Below the pieces are notes generated by a model, which saw nothing but the letters and a program-made list of their open reading frames with translations, had not been told where the DNA came from and did no database searches. This document shows, one piece after another, positions 5,822 to 13,237 of a stretch of 18,701 nucleotides of DNA. Numbering within the stretch: the first letter of the stretch is position 1; each line of letters starts with the position of its first letter. The stretch is from DASVAL01 sp035649575 (GTDB taxonomy: Bacteria > Planctomycetota > UBA1135 > UBA2386): NCBI GenBank assembly GCA_035649575.1, contig DASRJH010000060.1, positions 1-18,701 on the forward strand, read 5' to 3'. The translations under genes were made by a program, and so were the position numbers.

Positions 5822-6918
5822 GGTTCACCTTCGAGCGCGAGCGTCGAGGATCCCGCGCTGCCAAATGTCTGTCGCTCCGCCGCGAGACGTGTTCGAGGAG
5901 TTTGGTCTCGCGGAGGTGTTCCTGGCGGCTTGTCGGCTGCTGCGGCGGGGTGCACTGCCTGATCAGCGCTCCCGAGCGACGCGAGGCAACGCCGCATGTC
6001 GTCCGGCACCGGCGCCGCGAGATGCAGCGCGCTCCCGTCGCGCGGATGCAGACAGCGCAGTTCGCTCGCGTGCAGCATCTGACGCCCCGTCGCGAGCTGG
6101 CCCGGCCAGGCCGGGTCGCCGCCGGCCTTCAGGTGTGCGGTGTATTCGAGGTAGCGCGCGTCGCACTGACCGTAGAGCTTGTCGCCGACGATCGCATGCC
6201 CGACGTGTGCGAGGTGCACGCGGATCTGGTGTGTGCGCCCCGTTCGCGGCCGCACGCGCAGCAGCGTGTGTGCGTCGAAGTGGCGTTCGACCGCGACTTC
6301 CGTCGCGGCGGCGCGGGCTCCGCGAGTTCCTGTAGCGCACACACCACGCCGCGCGGCGACGACGCTCTGCGGTGCGGGACCGATCGGTGCGTCGATGAGC
6401 ATCGAAGTGCTCGCGACCCGCCCGTGCACGATCGCGAGGTAGTCCTTCTGCACGAGTCGCGCTTCGAACTGGCGCTGCAGATGTTGCGTGGCACCGGCGT
6501 GTCTGGCCAGCAGCAGGACCCCGCTCGTCTCGCGGTCGAGCCGGTGCACGAACGCGAGCTCCGCGCCGTTTGCGCCGGCCCGCGGAAGCTCGTGCAGCAG
6601 CGTGGGCGCGAACGCAGAAGCTTCGTGAGCGACGAAGTGGGCGGGCTTGTCGACGGCGAGCAGGTCCTCGTCGTCGTGCAGGATCGGGATCGCCGGGTGC
6701 GCCGCCGCAGGCGCCGGCGCGGGATGGAACGCGATCAGGTCGCCGGCCCGCAGCACTTCGCCGGTGACTGCGCGCGCGCCGTTGCGCAGCACGCGGCCGT
6801 TCTCGATCTGCTCGCGCCAGCCGTCACCACCCAGATAGGTGAACCGCTCCGCGAGCCACGCGGCGATCTCTCGACCCGCCGCGGGCGCGGGCACGCGCGA
6901 CTGCAGGACCTCTTGCAT
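5818..6918 (-). CDS. RluA-family RNA pseudouridine synthase with S4 domain and C-terminal tail
   Basis: A 366-residue enzyme that isomerises uridine to pseudouridine in rRNA or tRNA. It has an N-terminal S4 RNA-binding domain (about 14-62, ending in LRAGDLIAFH) and a catalytic domain with AVDKPAHFVAH (88-98), the motif HRLDRETSG with catalytic Asp128, and RPRTGRTHQIRVHLAHVGH (223-241). GRQMLHASEL near 278-287 is also typical. The target site cannot be told from sequence. Residues about 318-366 are an Ala/Pro/Thr-rich tail beyond the normal end of the fold. The ATG ending at 6918 was chosen: an in-frame start at 6999 would overlap the divergent gene and add only Arg-rich sequence. No Shine-Dalgarno site is seen there. 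Its last codons carry the ribosome site of the hydrolase. Confidence 0.9.
   Translation of the reverse strand: MQEVLQSRVPAPAAGREIAAWLAERFTYLGGDGWREQIENGRVLRNGARAVTGEVLRAGDLIAFHPAPAPAAAHPAIPILHDDEDLLAVDKPAHFVAHEASAFAPTLLHELPRAGANGAELAFVHRLDRETSGVLLLARHAGATQHLQRQFEARLVQKDYLAIVHGRVASTSMLIDAPIGPAPQSVVAARRGVCATGTRGARAAATEVAVERHFDAHTLLRVRPRTGRTHQIRVHLAHVGHAIVGDKLYGQCDARYLEYTAHLKAGGDPAWPGQLATGRQMLHASELRCLHPRDGSALHLAAPVPDDMRRCLASLGSADQAVHPAAAADKPPGTPPRDQTPRTRLAAERQTFGSAGSSTLALEGEP
5825..5831 (-). promoter_or_regulatory. Shine-Dalgarno site for the hydrolase gene
   Basis: On the minus strand AAGGTGA is followed by ACC and then the ATGA overlap of the two genes. It lies inside the last codons of the pseudouridine synthase gene and supports translational coupling. 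Confidence 0.6.
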
Positions 6919-6977
6919 CGTGCGGGGAAAGTAGCCGGCACGGGCTCGAGGCCAAGCACCGCCCCGCCGCCATCGGC

Positions 6978-6983
6978 TAAAAC
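6978..6983 (+). promoter_or_regulatory. TAAAAC box six bases before the start codon
   Basis: TAAAAC is followed by CAAGGC and then the ATG at 6990. There is no Shine-Dalgarno site. The box is isolated in GC-rich DNA, and the same hexamer lies five bases before the ATG at 11867. The distance would suit a -10 element of a leaderless transcript or an A-rich ribosome-contact element. No matching -35 was found. Confidence 0.35.
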
Positions 6984-6989
6984 CAAGGC

Positions 6990-8144
6990 ATGAGGTCACG
7001 TCTTCTGCCCCGGGTGTTGGCGTTGCTCGCTGGTCTCTCCCTTGCCGCTGCGCCCGTGCGCGCGCAGGCCGACGCCGTGCGCGTGCTCGAGCTGCACGGC
7101 ACCCCGTACGAACGCGGCGTGCAGCACGGCACGGCCTTGCGCGCGGAGATCACACAGATGCTCGAGCGCTGGGATCGCGAGCTGCAGCGCGAACACCATC
7201 TCGCGCTTGCAGCGTTCGTCGAGCGGTTCCTCGCGGCGACGAGCTACGACGCGGCGACGCGCCGCTGGTTGCCCGAGATGCTCGACGAGGTGCGCGGCAT
7301 CGCGGCCGGCGCCGGGCAGCCATACGCGACGATGTTCGCATGGCAACTCGTCGACGAGGTGTGGGCGCAAGCTCCGTCGATCCTGCGCGAGAAGTGCACT
7401 TCGATCGGCGTCGACCGGCGTGCCGACCAACCGACGATCGTCGCGCAGAACCTCGATGTGCCGCGGTGGTATCACGGCTTCCAGTGTGTGCTACGCCTGC
7501 GCGACGAGAGCCGTGGCCTGCAGCAACTCGTCGTCACGATCCCTGGCCTCGTCGCGGCAGCCGGCATGAACAGCGGGCGCGTCGGCGTCGCGGTGAACAC
7601 GCTGTTGCAGTTGCGCCCGTGCCGCGACGGGTTGCCGGTCGCCTTCGTGGTGCGCGGTCTCCTCGCGCAGCCCGACCACGCTGCAGCGCTCGCGTTCCTG
7701 CGACGCGTGCCGCACGCGTCGGGCCAGAACTACACGGTCGGCGGACCCGACACGGCGCCGGGTTTCGAGTGCTCGGCCGGCAAGGTGGTGCAGTATCTGC
7801 CATACACGGGCGCGACGTTCACCTGGCATACGAACCACCCGTGTGTGAACGACGACTTCGAGCCGGGTCATCGCGAACGCGCGAGTGCTTCCGGTTTCGA
7901 CCCGTTCGTCGGCCGGCGGCCGTGTCCGCGTTTCCAGGTCTGCAAGAAGCACCTGCCCGCCGACAGCAAACCCGACGTCGCGACCGTGAAAGCGCTGCTG
8001 GCGTGCCGCGACGGAGCGCCGTCGGTGTGCAACGACAGTACCTATGCGTGTGTCGTGATGTTGCTCGGCGAGACGCCGGAGCTGCACATCAGCAAGGGCG
8101 GCAGCGACCAGGCGCCGTTCACCGTGCTGCGTTTCGAGCCCTGA
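6990..8144 (+). CDS. Exported C45-type peptidase / acyltransferase-like Ntn hydrolase
   Basis: A 384-residue protein of the C45 family (acyl-CoA:6-aminopenicillanate acyltransferase-like), N-terminal-nucleophile hydrolases that cut themselves to expose a catalytic cysteine and then act on linear amides. The signal peptide is residues 1 to about 26 (RLLPRVLALLAGLSLAAAP). The family N-terminal motif is HGTPYERGVQHG (36-47). The expected nucleophile is Cys136 in REKCTSIG, followed by VAQNLDVP (151-158), as in the family. GMNSGRVGVAVNTL and the TWHTNHP motif are further family-like landmarks. The real substrate is unknown. It is transcribed divergently from the pseudouridine synthase gene and converges tightly with the fused sigma gene: only 11 bases separate the two stops. 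No terminator hairpin is visible there. Confidence 0.85.
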   Translation: MRSRLLPRVLALLAGLSLAAAPVRAQADAVRVLELHGTPYERGVQHGTALRAEITQMLERWDRELQREHHLALAAFVERFLAATSYDAATRRWLPEMLDEVRGIAAGAGQPYATMFAWQLVDEVWAQAPSILREKCTSIGVDRRADQPTIVAQNLDVPRWYHGFQCVLRLRDESRGLQQLVVTIPGLVAAAGMNSGRVGVAVNTLLQLRPCRDGLPVAFVVRGLLAQPDHAAALAFLRRVPHASGQNYTVGGPDTAPGFECSAGKVVQYLPYTGATFTWHTNHPCVNDDFEPGHRERASASGFDPFVGRRPCPRFQVCKKHLPADSKPDVATVKALLACRDGAPSVCNDSTYACVVMLLGETPELHISKGGSDQAPFTVLRFEP

Positions 8145-8155
8145 CGTAGCGCTGC

Positions 8156-10651
8156 TCACCAGCGGATCGTGTTCACCTGTCCCGCGGTGAGCTGCAGCGG
8201 CATGCGCCCGACCTCGACGTCGCGCCGCAGGAACACCGCGGCCGTGGCGCCTTCGCCGAGCGACAGGATCTCGGAGCGCCCGTCGGCGATCGCGGCGAAG
8301 CGGGCCGTCCTCGCGGTTTCGCCGCGCATGATGCGCAGCAGCATCGCCTTGCCGCTGGCGTCGAGCACGCGCACGCTGTCGGCGCGATCCATCGGCGCAG
8401 CGAGCTCGACCTGCAGATGCATGCGGCGGTCGACCTGCAGCACGAACGCGAGCGGATCGATGCCGGGCTCGATCATGATTCCCGCGAACATGATCTCGTC
8501 GCCGCTCGCGCAGACCTCGACGCCCTCGGTCGGCACGTTGGCGAACGCGAACTCGCCGCGCGCATTCGTGCGCATCGAGGCGCCGACGGCCCACTCGTCG
8601 CGCGTGCCGTCGGCAATCTGCACCTCGAGGGCCGGTCGTTGCAGCTTCACGTTAACGCCGGCGATCGCCGTGCCGTCGCGCGCGACGACGCGGCCACGCA
8701 GCTCGGCGAACATCGCGGTCGTGAGGCGCAGCTCGACGTTCTCGCTGCCCGCCTGCACACCTTCCTTCGTCACGGCGGCGAGCGTCGCGGGCTCGAGCGC
8801 CCGCACGACGTAGGCGCGGTCCGACAATCCGTCGATGCGGAACGCGCCCGCCTCGTCCGTGAGGACGAACCCCCAGAACGGCCGGTCCTTGCGGCCCAGC
8901 ATCGTCTCCGCGAGCAACGCGTCGTGGTCCCAGCCGACGAACAGCGGGTCCGCGATCCAGACCCTGGCACCGGCGACCGCATGCCCGTCGCGGTCGAGCA
9001 CGCGGCCGCGCATCGCGAGCGGCGCACCGCCGAGCTGCAGCACGACGCGCGCGGCCCAGTCCGGCTTGCCGGTCGGGTCGCGCTCGGGAACGAACACGGC
9101 GGGCTGCATGCCGGCGGCCACCGCGACGAGACGCGCGAGGTCGCGGCCCTTGCCGAGATCGATCGTGAACGCGCCGCGCGCGTCGCTGATCGAGATCGCA
9201 GCACCGGCGCTGACGCGCGCGCCTGCCACGAAGCTGCCCCACGTGTCGACGACGAGGCCCTCGACGATGGTCGAGCCCCGTTGTGGCCGTTCGAGCACCA
9301 ACTCGAGCAGGTCGTTCGTGGCCGCGGGCATCGGTTGGAAGCTCGGCAGGTAGCCGCCGAGCGAAGCGGACAACGATGCGTCGGGCACGGCAGGCAGGTC
9401 GCGCAGGCGGAAGCGGCCCTCGTTGTCGCACGTCGCGCGCCAGTGCTGCGTGATCGAGTAGTCGAGCAGGATGCCGAGGTCGGCGCCGAGGTGGGAGGGC
9501 AGGTGCACCGTGAGCGCCGCTCCGGGCAGCGGTGTGCCTGTGGCATCGACGACACGTCCGGCCAGCTCGATGCGCGGCGCGATCACGACCGTGCTCTGCT
9601 TGTCGGGCTCGACACGCGCGGAGCCCGCGAGAACGGTGGCCCAGCGTGGATCGATGGCGACGACCGTGTCGGCGCCCGGCGGAACCGCGAGCTCGAACGC
9701 GCCGCCGAGGTTGCTGACGGCGCGCAGCGCCTCGCCGTCGCGTGCGGCGCCGCGTGCGCCAGCGGTATGCACGGCGAGCTGCACGCCGGCGATCCCCGTG
9801 CCGCGCACGTCGACGACGCGCCCGCGCAGTTGCCGCGCGGACGGCGCAGTCTCAGTTGCCGTGGCCGTGGACGCGGGCACCTGTGTGCGTTCGAGCGGTG
9901 CTGCTCCTGCGGCGTCGCCGTGTGCGGTGCTCGACCTGGCGGCTTCGGCGTTCGCGGGCAACGAAGCGGTCTGGTCGCGATGCTCGAGGGAAGGAGCCGT
10001 CGGCCATTGCCAGACGAGTACGGCAACGGCGACCGCGGCGGCCGAGAGAGTCAGCTTGGCGAGTGCGTTCACGAGCGGGACTCCGAGCAAGAGGGAAGGT
10101 GCGAGTCGCAGCCGCAGCAGCGGTGCGAGTGCGAGTTGCCAGCGGCGGCCGTGCGACCGCGCGAGTGTCGTGCGCAGCAGCGCCAGGCCGCGCTGCAAGC
10201 GGCTGTGCACCGTGGCCACCGGCACGGCGGTCCGCCGCGCGATCTCGCGCGGCCGCAGGTTCTCGAAGAACCGCAGCAAGAGGCACGAGCGGTAGGGTTC
10301 CTCGAGCGACAGCACGGCAGCCACGAGCTCGCCGTGCACCTCGGCCTTCACGACGACGTCGATGGTCGCAGGAGCCGCGACGTCGGACTTCGTTGTCTGT
10401 TCGCGGACGGCGCGGGCGCGTTCGGACCGGTGTGAGTCGCGCGAGCAACTCAGCAGCACCGTGCGCAGCCAGCCGCGCAGCGGGCGATCTGTCGCGGGAG
10501 GGCGCTCGAAGGCAGTGCGCAGCGTCTCCTGGACCAGGTCCTCGGCGTCGTGGCTGTGCGCGACGAGCCGGCGCGCGAGGCCGCTGAGCCAGCGCGTCTC
10601 GGCGAGCAGCGTGTCGAGGTCGAAGCGGGAGGTCATGCGGATTTCGAACAT
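8156..10651 (-). CDS. Membrane-tethered ECF sigma factor fused to carboxypeptidase-regulatory-like domains
   Basis: An 831-residue fusion. Residues 12-70 are sigma region 2 (DAEDLVQETL at 35-44) and 108-160 are region 4 with its helix-turn-helix (REIARRTAVPVATVHSRL, 135-152). A membrane helix lies at about 193-214. After a Ser/Thr/Ala/Pro-rich linker (220-273) come about five repeats of the carboxypeptidase regulatory-like fold, recognised by their first strand: LRGRVVDVRGTGIAGV (275-290), LAGRVVDATGTPLPGA (363-378), VEGLVVDTWGSFVAGA (463-478), MRGRVLDRDGHAVAGA (547-562) and LRGRVVARDGTAIAGV (651-666). Topology predicts a cytoplasmic sigma and an external domain stack, so release might need proteolysis. 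Such fusions are known in planctomycetes; mechanism here is inference. ATG ending at 10651 or 10636 is possible; neither has a Shine-Dalgarno site. The frame stays open to 11854 upstream, but that part is antisense to the transporter. Confidence 0.88.
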   Translation of the reverse strand: MFEIRMTSRFDLDTLLAETRWLSGLARRLVAHSHDAEDLVQETLRTAFERPPATDRPLRGWLRTVLLSCSRDSHRSERARAVREQTTKSDVAAPATIDVVVKAEVHGELVAAVLSLEEPYRSCLLLRFFENLRPREIARRTAVPVATVHSRLQRGLALLRTTLARSHGRRWQLALAPLLRLRLAPSLLLGVPLVNALAKLTLSAAAVAVAVLVWQWPTAPSLEHRDQTASLPANAEAARSSTAHGDAAGAAPLERTQVPASTATATETAPSARQLRGRVVDVRGTGIAGVQLAVHTAGARGAARDGEALRAVSNLGGAFELAVPPGADTVVAIDPRWATVLAGSARVEPDKQSTVVIAPRIELAGRVVDATGTPLPGAALTVHLPSHLGADLGILLDYSITQHWRATCDNEGRFRLRDLPAVPDASLSASLGGYLPSFQPMPAATNDLLELVLERPQRGSTIVEGLVVDTWGSFVAGARVSAGAAISISDARGAFTIDLGKGRDLARLVAVAAGMQPAVFVPERDPTGKPDWAARVVLQLGGAPLAMRGRVLDRDGHAVAGARVWIADPLFVGWDHDALLAETMLGRKDRPFWGFVLTDEAGAFRIDGLSDRAYVVRALEPATLAAVTKEGVQAGSENVELRLTTAMFAELRGRVVARDGTAIAGVNVKLQRPALEVQIADGTRDEWAVGASMRTNARGEFAFANVPTEGVEVCASGDEIMFAGIMIEPGIDPLAFVLQVDRRMHLQVELAAPMDRADSVRVLDASGKAMLLRIMRGETARTARFAAIADGRSEILSLGEGATAAVFLRRDVEVGRMPLQLTAGQVNTIRW

Positions 10652-10768
10652 CAGACACGGAGCCGACCGCGGTTCCGATGCAGCAGAGCCCGTATTTCCC
10701 GGCGTCGGCCGCGCCCGTGGCCGTCGGGAACGCGTGCCTTGCCGCGCCGGCTCCGGCATGATGCCACC

Positions 10769-11776
10769 GTGACCACACCGGACGCCGCGAGCAAGCCGTC
10801 GACCCACGTCAGGGTGGCGGCGCTGTCGCTCGGCACGGCGGTCGTCCTGCTCGGCATCAAGTTCGTGGCCTGGTGGGCGACCGGTTCGCAGGCCATCTTC
10901 AGCGACGCGCTCGAGTCGATCGTGAACGTGGCCGCGGCCGCGGTCGCGTTGTTCGGTCTTCACTACGCGGGCAGGCCCGCGGACCGCGACCACCCGTTCG
11001 GTCACGGCAAGATCGAGTTCTTCTCGGCCGCGTTCGAAGGTGGGCTCATCTTCTTCGCGGCGCTGGTGATCCTCTGGCAGTCGGTGGACCGGCTGCTGCA
11101 TCCGGTCGAGCTGCAGCAGATCGACCTCGGGCTCGTGCTGACCATCGCGGCAGGAATCGGCAACGGCGTGCTCGGATGGTTCCTGATCCGATACGGCAGG
11201 GAACACGGCTCGGCGGCGATCGAGGCCGATGGCCACCACGTGATGTCGGACTGCATGACCAGCATCGGTGTCGTGGTCGGACTGTTCGCCGTGCGCGCCA
11301 CGGGTCAGTCGTGGTTCGACCCGCTCGCGGCGGCCTTGATGGCTGCGTGGCTGCTCGCGACGGGATGGCGCCTCGTGCGTCGCGCGGCGGGCGGTCTGCT
11401 CGACGAGGAGGACCCCGCGTTGCTGCGCCAGCTCGTCGCCGTGCTGGGCCCGCGTGTGCGCGACGGCGTGATCCGCGTGCACCATCTGCGCGCGATCCGG
11501 GCCGGCCGGTTCCGTCACATCAGTGCGCACCTCGTCGTGCCCGAGTTCTGGACCGTCGAGCGCGCGCACGATGCCGCCGAGGCGCTGGCTGCGAGCGTGT
11601 TGCGCGAGCTGCCGGGCGAGAGCGACATCGAATTCCACACCGACCCTTGCCAGCGCGCGTGGTGCAGCACGTGCGACCTCGATGCCTGCTCGGTCCGCCA
11701 GCAGCCGTTCGCGGGTCTGCGGCCGTTGACCGTCGACGAGGCGGTGGCTACGGACAGCGATGCGCATGCGCGATAG
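10769..11776 (+). CDS. Cation diffusion facilitator family metal exporter with cysteine-rich tail
   Basis: A 335-residue inner-membrane divalent-metal/proton antiporter. Membrane helices start near residues 15, 43, 84, 119, 163 and 183. FGHGKIEF (77-84) is the family signature. The helix-5 metal site is HxxxD (His157, Asp161), but the helix-2 positions that are Asp45/Asp49 in E. coli FieF read Glu49 and Asn53 (ESIVN). The C-terminal cytoplasmic domain (about 207-293) ends in a cysteine cluster C-x4-C-x2-C-x4-C (Cys294, 299, 302, 307), likely a metal-binding site. Metal specificity cannot be assigned. The start is a GTG at 10769, chosen because upstream in-frame sequence is Arg/Pro-rich and antisense to the divergent sigma gene; no good Shine-Dalgarno site is present. 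The 117-bp divergent gap must hold both promoters. Confidence 0.88.
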   Translation: MTTPDAASKPSTHVRVAALSLGTAVVLLGIKFVAWWATGSQAIFSDALESIVNVAAAAVALFGLHYAGRPADRDHPFGHGKIEFFSAAFEGGLIFFAALVILWQSVDRLLHPVELQQIDLGLVLTIAAGIGNGVLGWFLIRYGREHGSAAIEADGHHVMSDCMTSIGVVVGLFAVRATGQSWFDPLAAALMAAWLLATGWRLVRRAAGGLLDEEDPALLRQLVAVLGPRVRDGVIRVHHLRAIRAGRFRHISAHLVVPEFWTVERAHDAAEALAASVLRELPGESDIEFHTDPCQRAWCSTCDLDACSVRQQPFAGLRPLTVDEAVATDSDAHAR

Positions 11777-11844
11777 CGCCGCGGCCGTGGTCGCGACGAG
11801 TCGGAACGGAGCGCGCGAACCGGCGTTCGAGGTGGCGGTCCCGG

Positions 11845-11861
11845 TTGCCGGCAAATAAAAC
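11845..11861 (+). promoter_or_regulatory. Palindrome and TAAAAC box before the MoxR operon
   Basis: TTGCCGGCAA (11845-11854) is a perfect 10-base palindrome directly followed by TAAAAC (11856-11861), five bases before the ATG at 11867. A wider inverted repeat, AACCGG (11818-11823) with CCGGTT (11841-11846), lies just upstream. The arrangement would fit an operator over a promoter for the operon, but no -35 element is recognisable. Confidence 0.35.
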
Positions 11862-11866
11862 AGCCG

Positions 11867-13237
11867 ATGAACCGTCCACTGCGTCCCCGCATGACCGTCA
11901 CGCCTGCAGCCGCTGTCGCCGCGTTTTCACGCCGGGTCGCGGCGACCTCGTTCCTGGCCGGCGCCATGCAGGCGGTGCTCGTCGTTTCGTCGGGCGTTGC
12001 ATTGCTCGAGCTCGCGCTGCGTTGTCTCGGCCTGCATCTCGCGCCGCGGCCGATCTGGGCCGTGCTGCTGGTGCCCGTGCTGGCGGGGGGATGGTGGCGC
12101 CAACGCCGCGAACGCCTCGATGCCACGGTGGCCGCCGGTCACCTCGATCGCCGGCTCGGCCTGCATGGTCTCTTGCTCTGCGCGCGCGAAGGTCAGGCAC
12201 TCGAGCCCGCGTGGTCAGCGCACCTGCACGAGCGCCTGCTCGCGCTGCCGGCCGTGCTGCCGCGACCGCGATGGCGAAAGCTGCTCGTGCTACCAATGCT
12301 CGCGCTGTTGCTCGCCGCGGGTGTCTCGCTGCTGCCGGCTCCGCCGGGCGCGGCGGAACCGCCCAAGCTGCAGGCGCGGACCGCGGAGCTCGACCGGATC
12401 GCCGAACAGTTGCGCGACCTGTTTGCGCGCGGCGACCTTCCTGCGGAGACCCAGCGCGAGATCGAGCAGAAGGTGCAGGAGCTGCGGCAGAAAGTCGAAG
12501 CCGGGGAAGTGCCGGAGTGGCGCGATCTCGACCAGCTCGAGCAACAGCTCGAACGCGCCGAACTGCTCGCGGCGGCGTCGCGCGAGGGCAACGACGGCGG
12601 CGGCAGTGGCAGCGAACGGGACGGTGGCCTGGCGAAGAGCCCCACGCCGGAGGCGCTCGCAAAGACCGCGGCGGCGCTCGCTGCGGCCGGGTTGCTCGAC
12701 GAGATGCCCGCACCACTGGCAGCGGGCCTGCGGGCGGCCCAGGCGGCTGATGGATCGTTCGATCCGAAAGCACTGCCGCAGGACGCCGAGGGCTTGCGTG
12801 CGCTCGCCGAAGCGATGGCGGCCGCGGCTGGGCAGTCGCTCGGGGAGCTCGCGCAGCGGCTGCCGCCCGAGCAGCTCGCAGACCTGCGCGCACTCGTCGA
12901 GGGCCAGGGTCTGCAAGGTGACGACGTGGAGGGCGTCGGGCGCGGCGGCGTCGATCGCGGGCCCGGTCACGCGGCGCTCGACATGACCGAGGATGCGCAG
13001 GGTGGCGCCGAGGCGGCGCTCGCGTTGCCGCCCGGGGTCGCGCTGCCTGGCGAATGGGTGCCCGTCGGCGACCGCCGCACCGAGCCCGTGGTTCAGCCCG
13101 AGAACAATCCGACCGCGGGGAGTGCCGGCGCGGGCGGCATGGGCGGGGCCACCTGGCAGCTGCAACTGGCGCCGCGCCATCGCGCGGTCGTGCAGAGGTT
13201 CTTCGACGCGACCACCGCGACGGGCAGAGGCAAGTGA
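11867..13237 (+). CDS. Membrane-anchored coiled-coil protein, first gene of the MoxR operon
   Basis: A 456-residue protein of no named family that I recognise. It has hydrophobic segments at about 28-57, 63-76 and 138-156, then a charged helical and probably coiled-coil stretch (about 168-238, for example QREIEQKVQELRQKVEAGE), a Gly/Ser linker (241-256), an Ala/Leu-rich helical region (260-350), a Gly-rich low-complexity part, and a conserved-looking end, LAPRHRAVVQRFFDAT (434-449). Planctomycete genes of this type are often followed by MoxR, as here; the MoxR ATG shares a base with this gene's TGA (13235-13239). Start: the ATG at 11867 has no Shine-Dalgarno site but has an AT-rich box before it; an in-frame ATG at 11891 is the alternative. 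It may be a scaffold or client of the ATPase (inference). Confidence 0.75.
   Translation: MNRPLRPRMTVTPAAAVAAFSRRVAATSFLAGAMQAVLVVSSGVALLELALRCLGLHLAPRPIWAVLLVPVLAGGWWRQRRERLDATVAAGHLDRRLGLHGLLLCAREGQALEPAWSAHLHERLLALPAVLPRPRWRKLLVLPMLALLLAAGVSLLPAPPGAAEPPKLQARTAELDRIAEQLRDLFARGDLPAETQREIEQKVQELRQKVEAGEVPEWRDLDQLEQQLERAELLAAASREGNDGGGSGSERDGGLAKSPTPEALAKTAAALAAAGLLDEMPAPLAAGLRAAQAADGSFDPKALPQDAEGLRALAEAMAAAAGQSLGELAQRLPPEQLADLRALVEGQGLQGDDVEGVGRGGVDRGPGHAALDMTEDAQGGAEAALALPPGVALPGEWVPVGDRRTEPVVQPENNPTAGSAGAGGMGGATWQLQLAPRHRAVVQRFFDATTATGRGK

Noticed and set aside
4826..5962. 378-residue open frame on the plus strand
   Set aside because: It is opposite the alpha/beta hydrolase, whose complete motifs and signal peptide make that the real gene.
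10652..11854. In-frame 400-residue extension of the fused sigma factor on the minus strand
   Set aside because: It is antisense to the well-supported cation diffusion facilitator and consists of His/Arg/Asp-rich sequence typical of a shadow frame.
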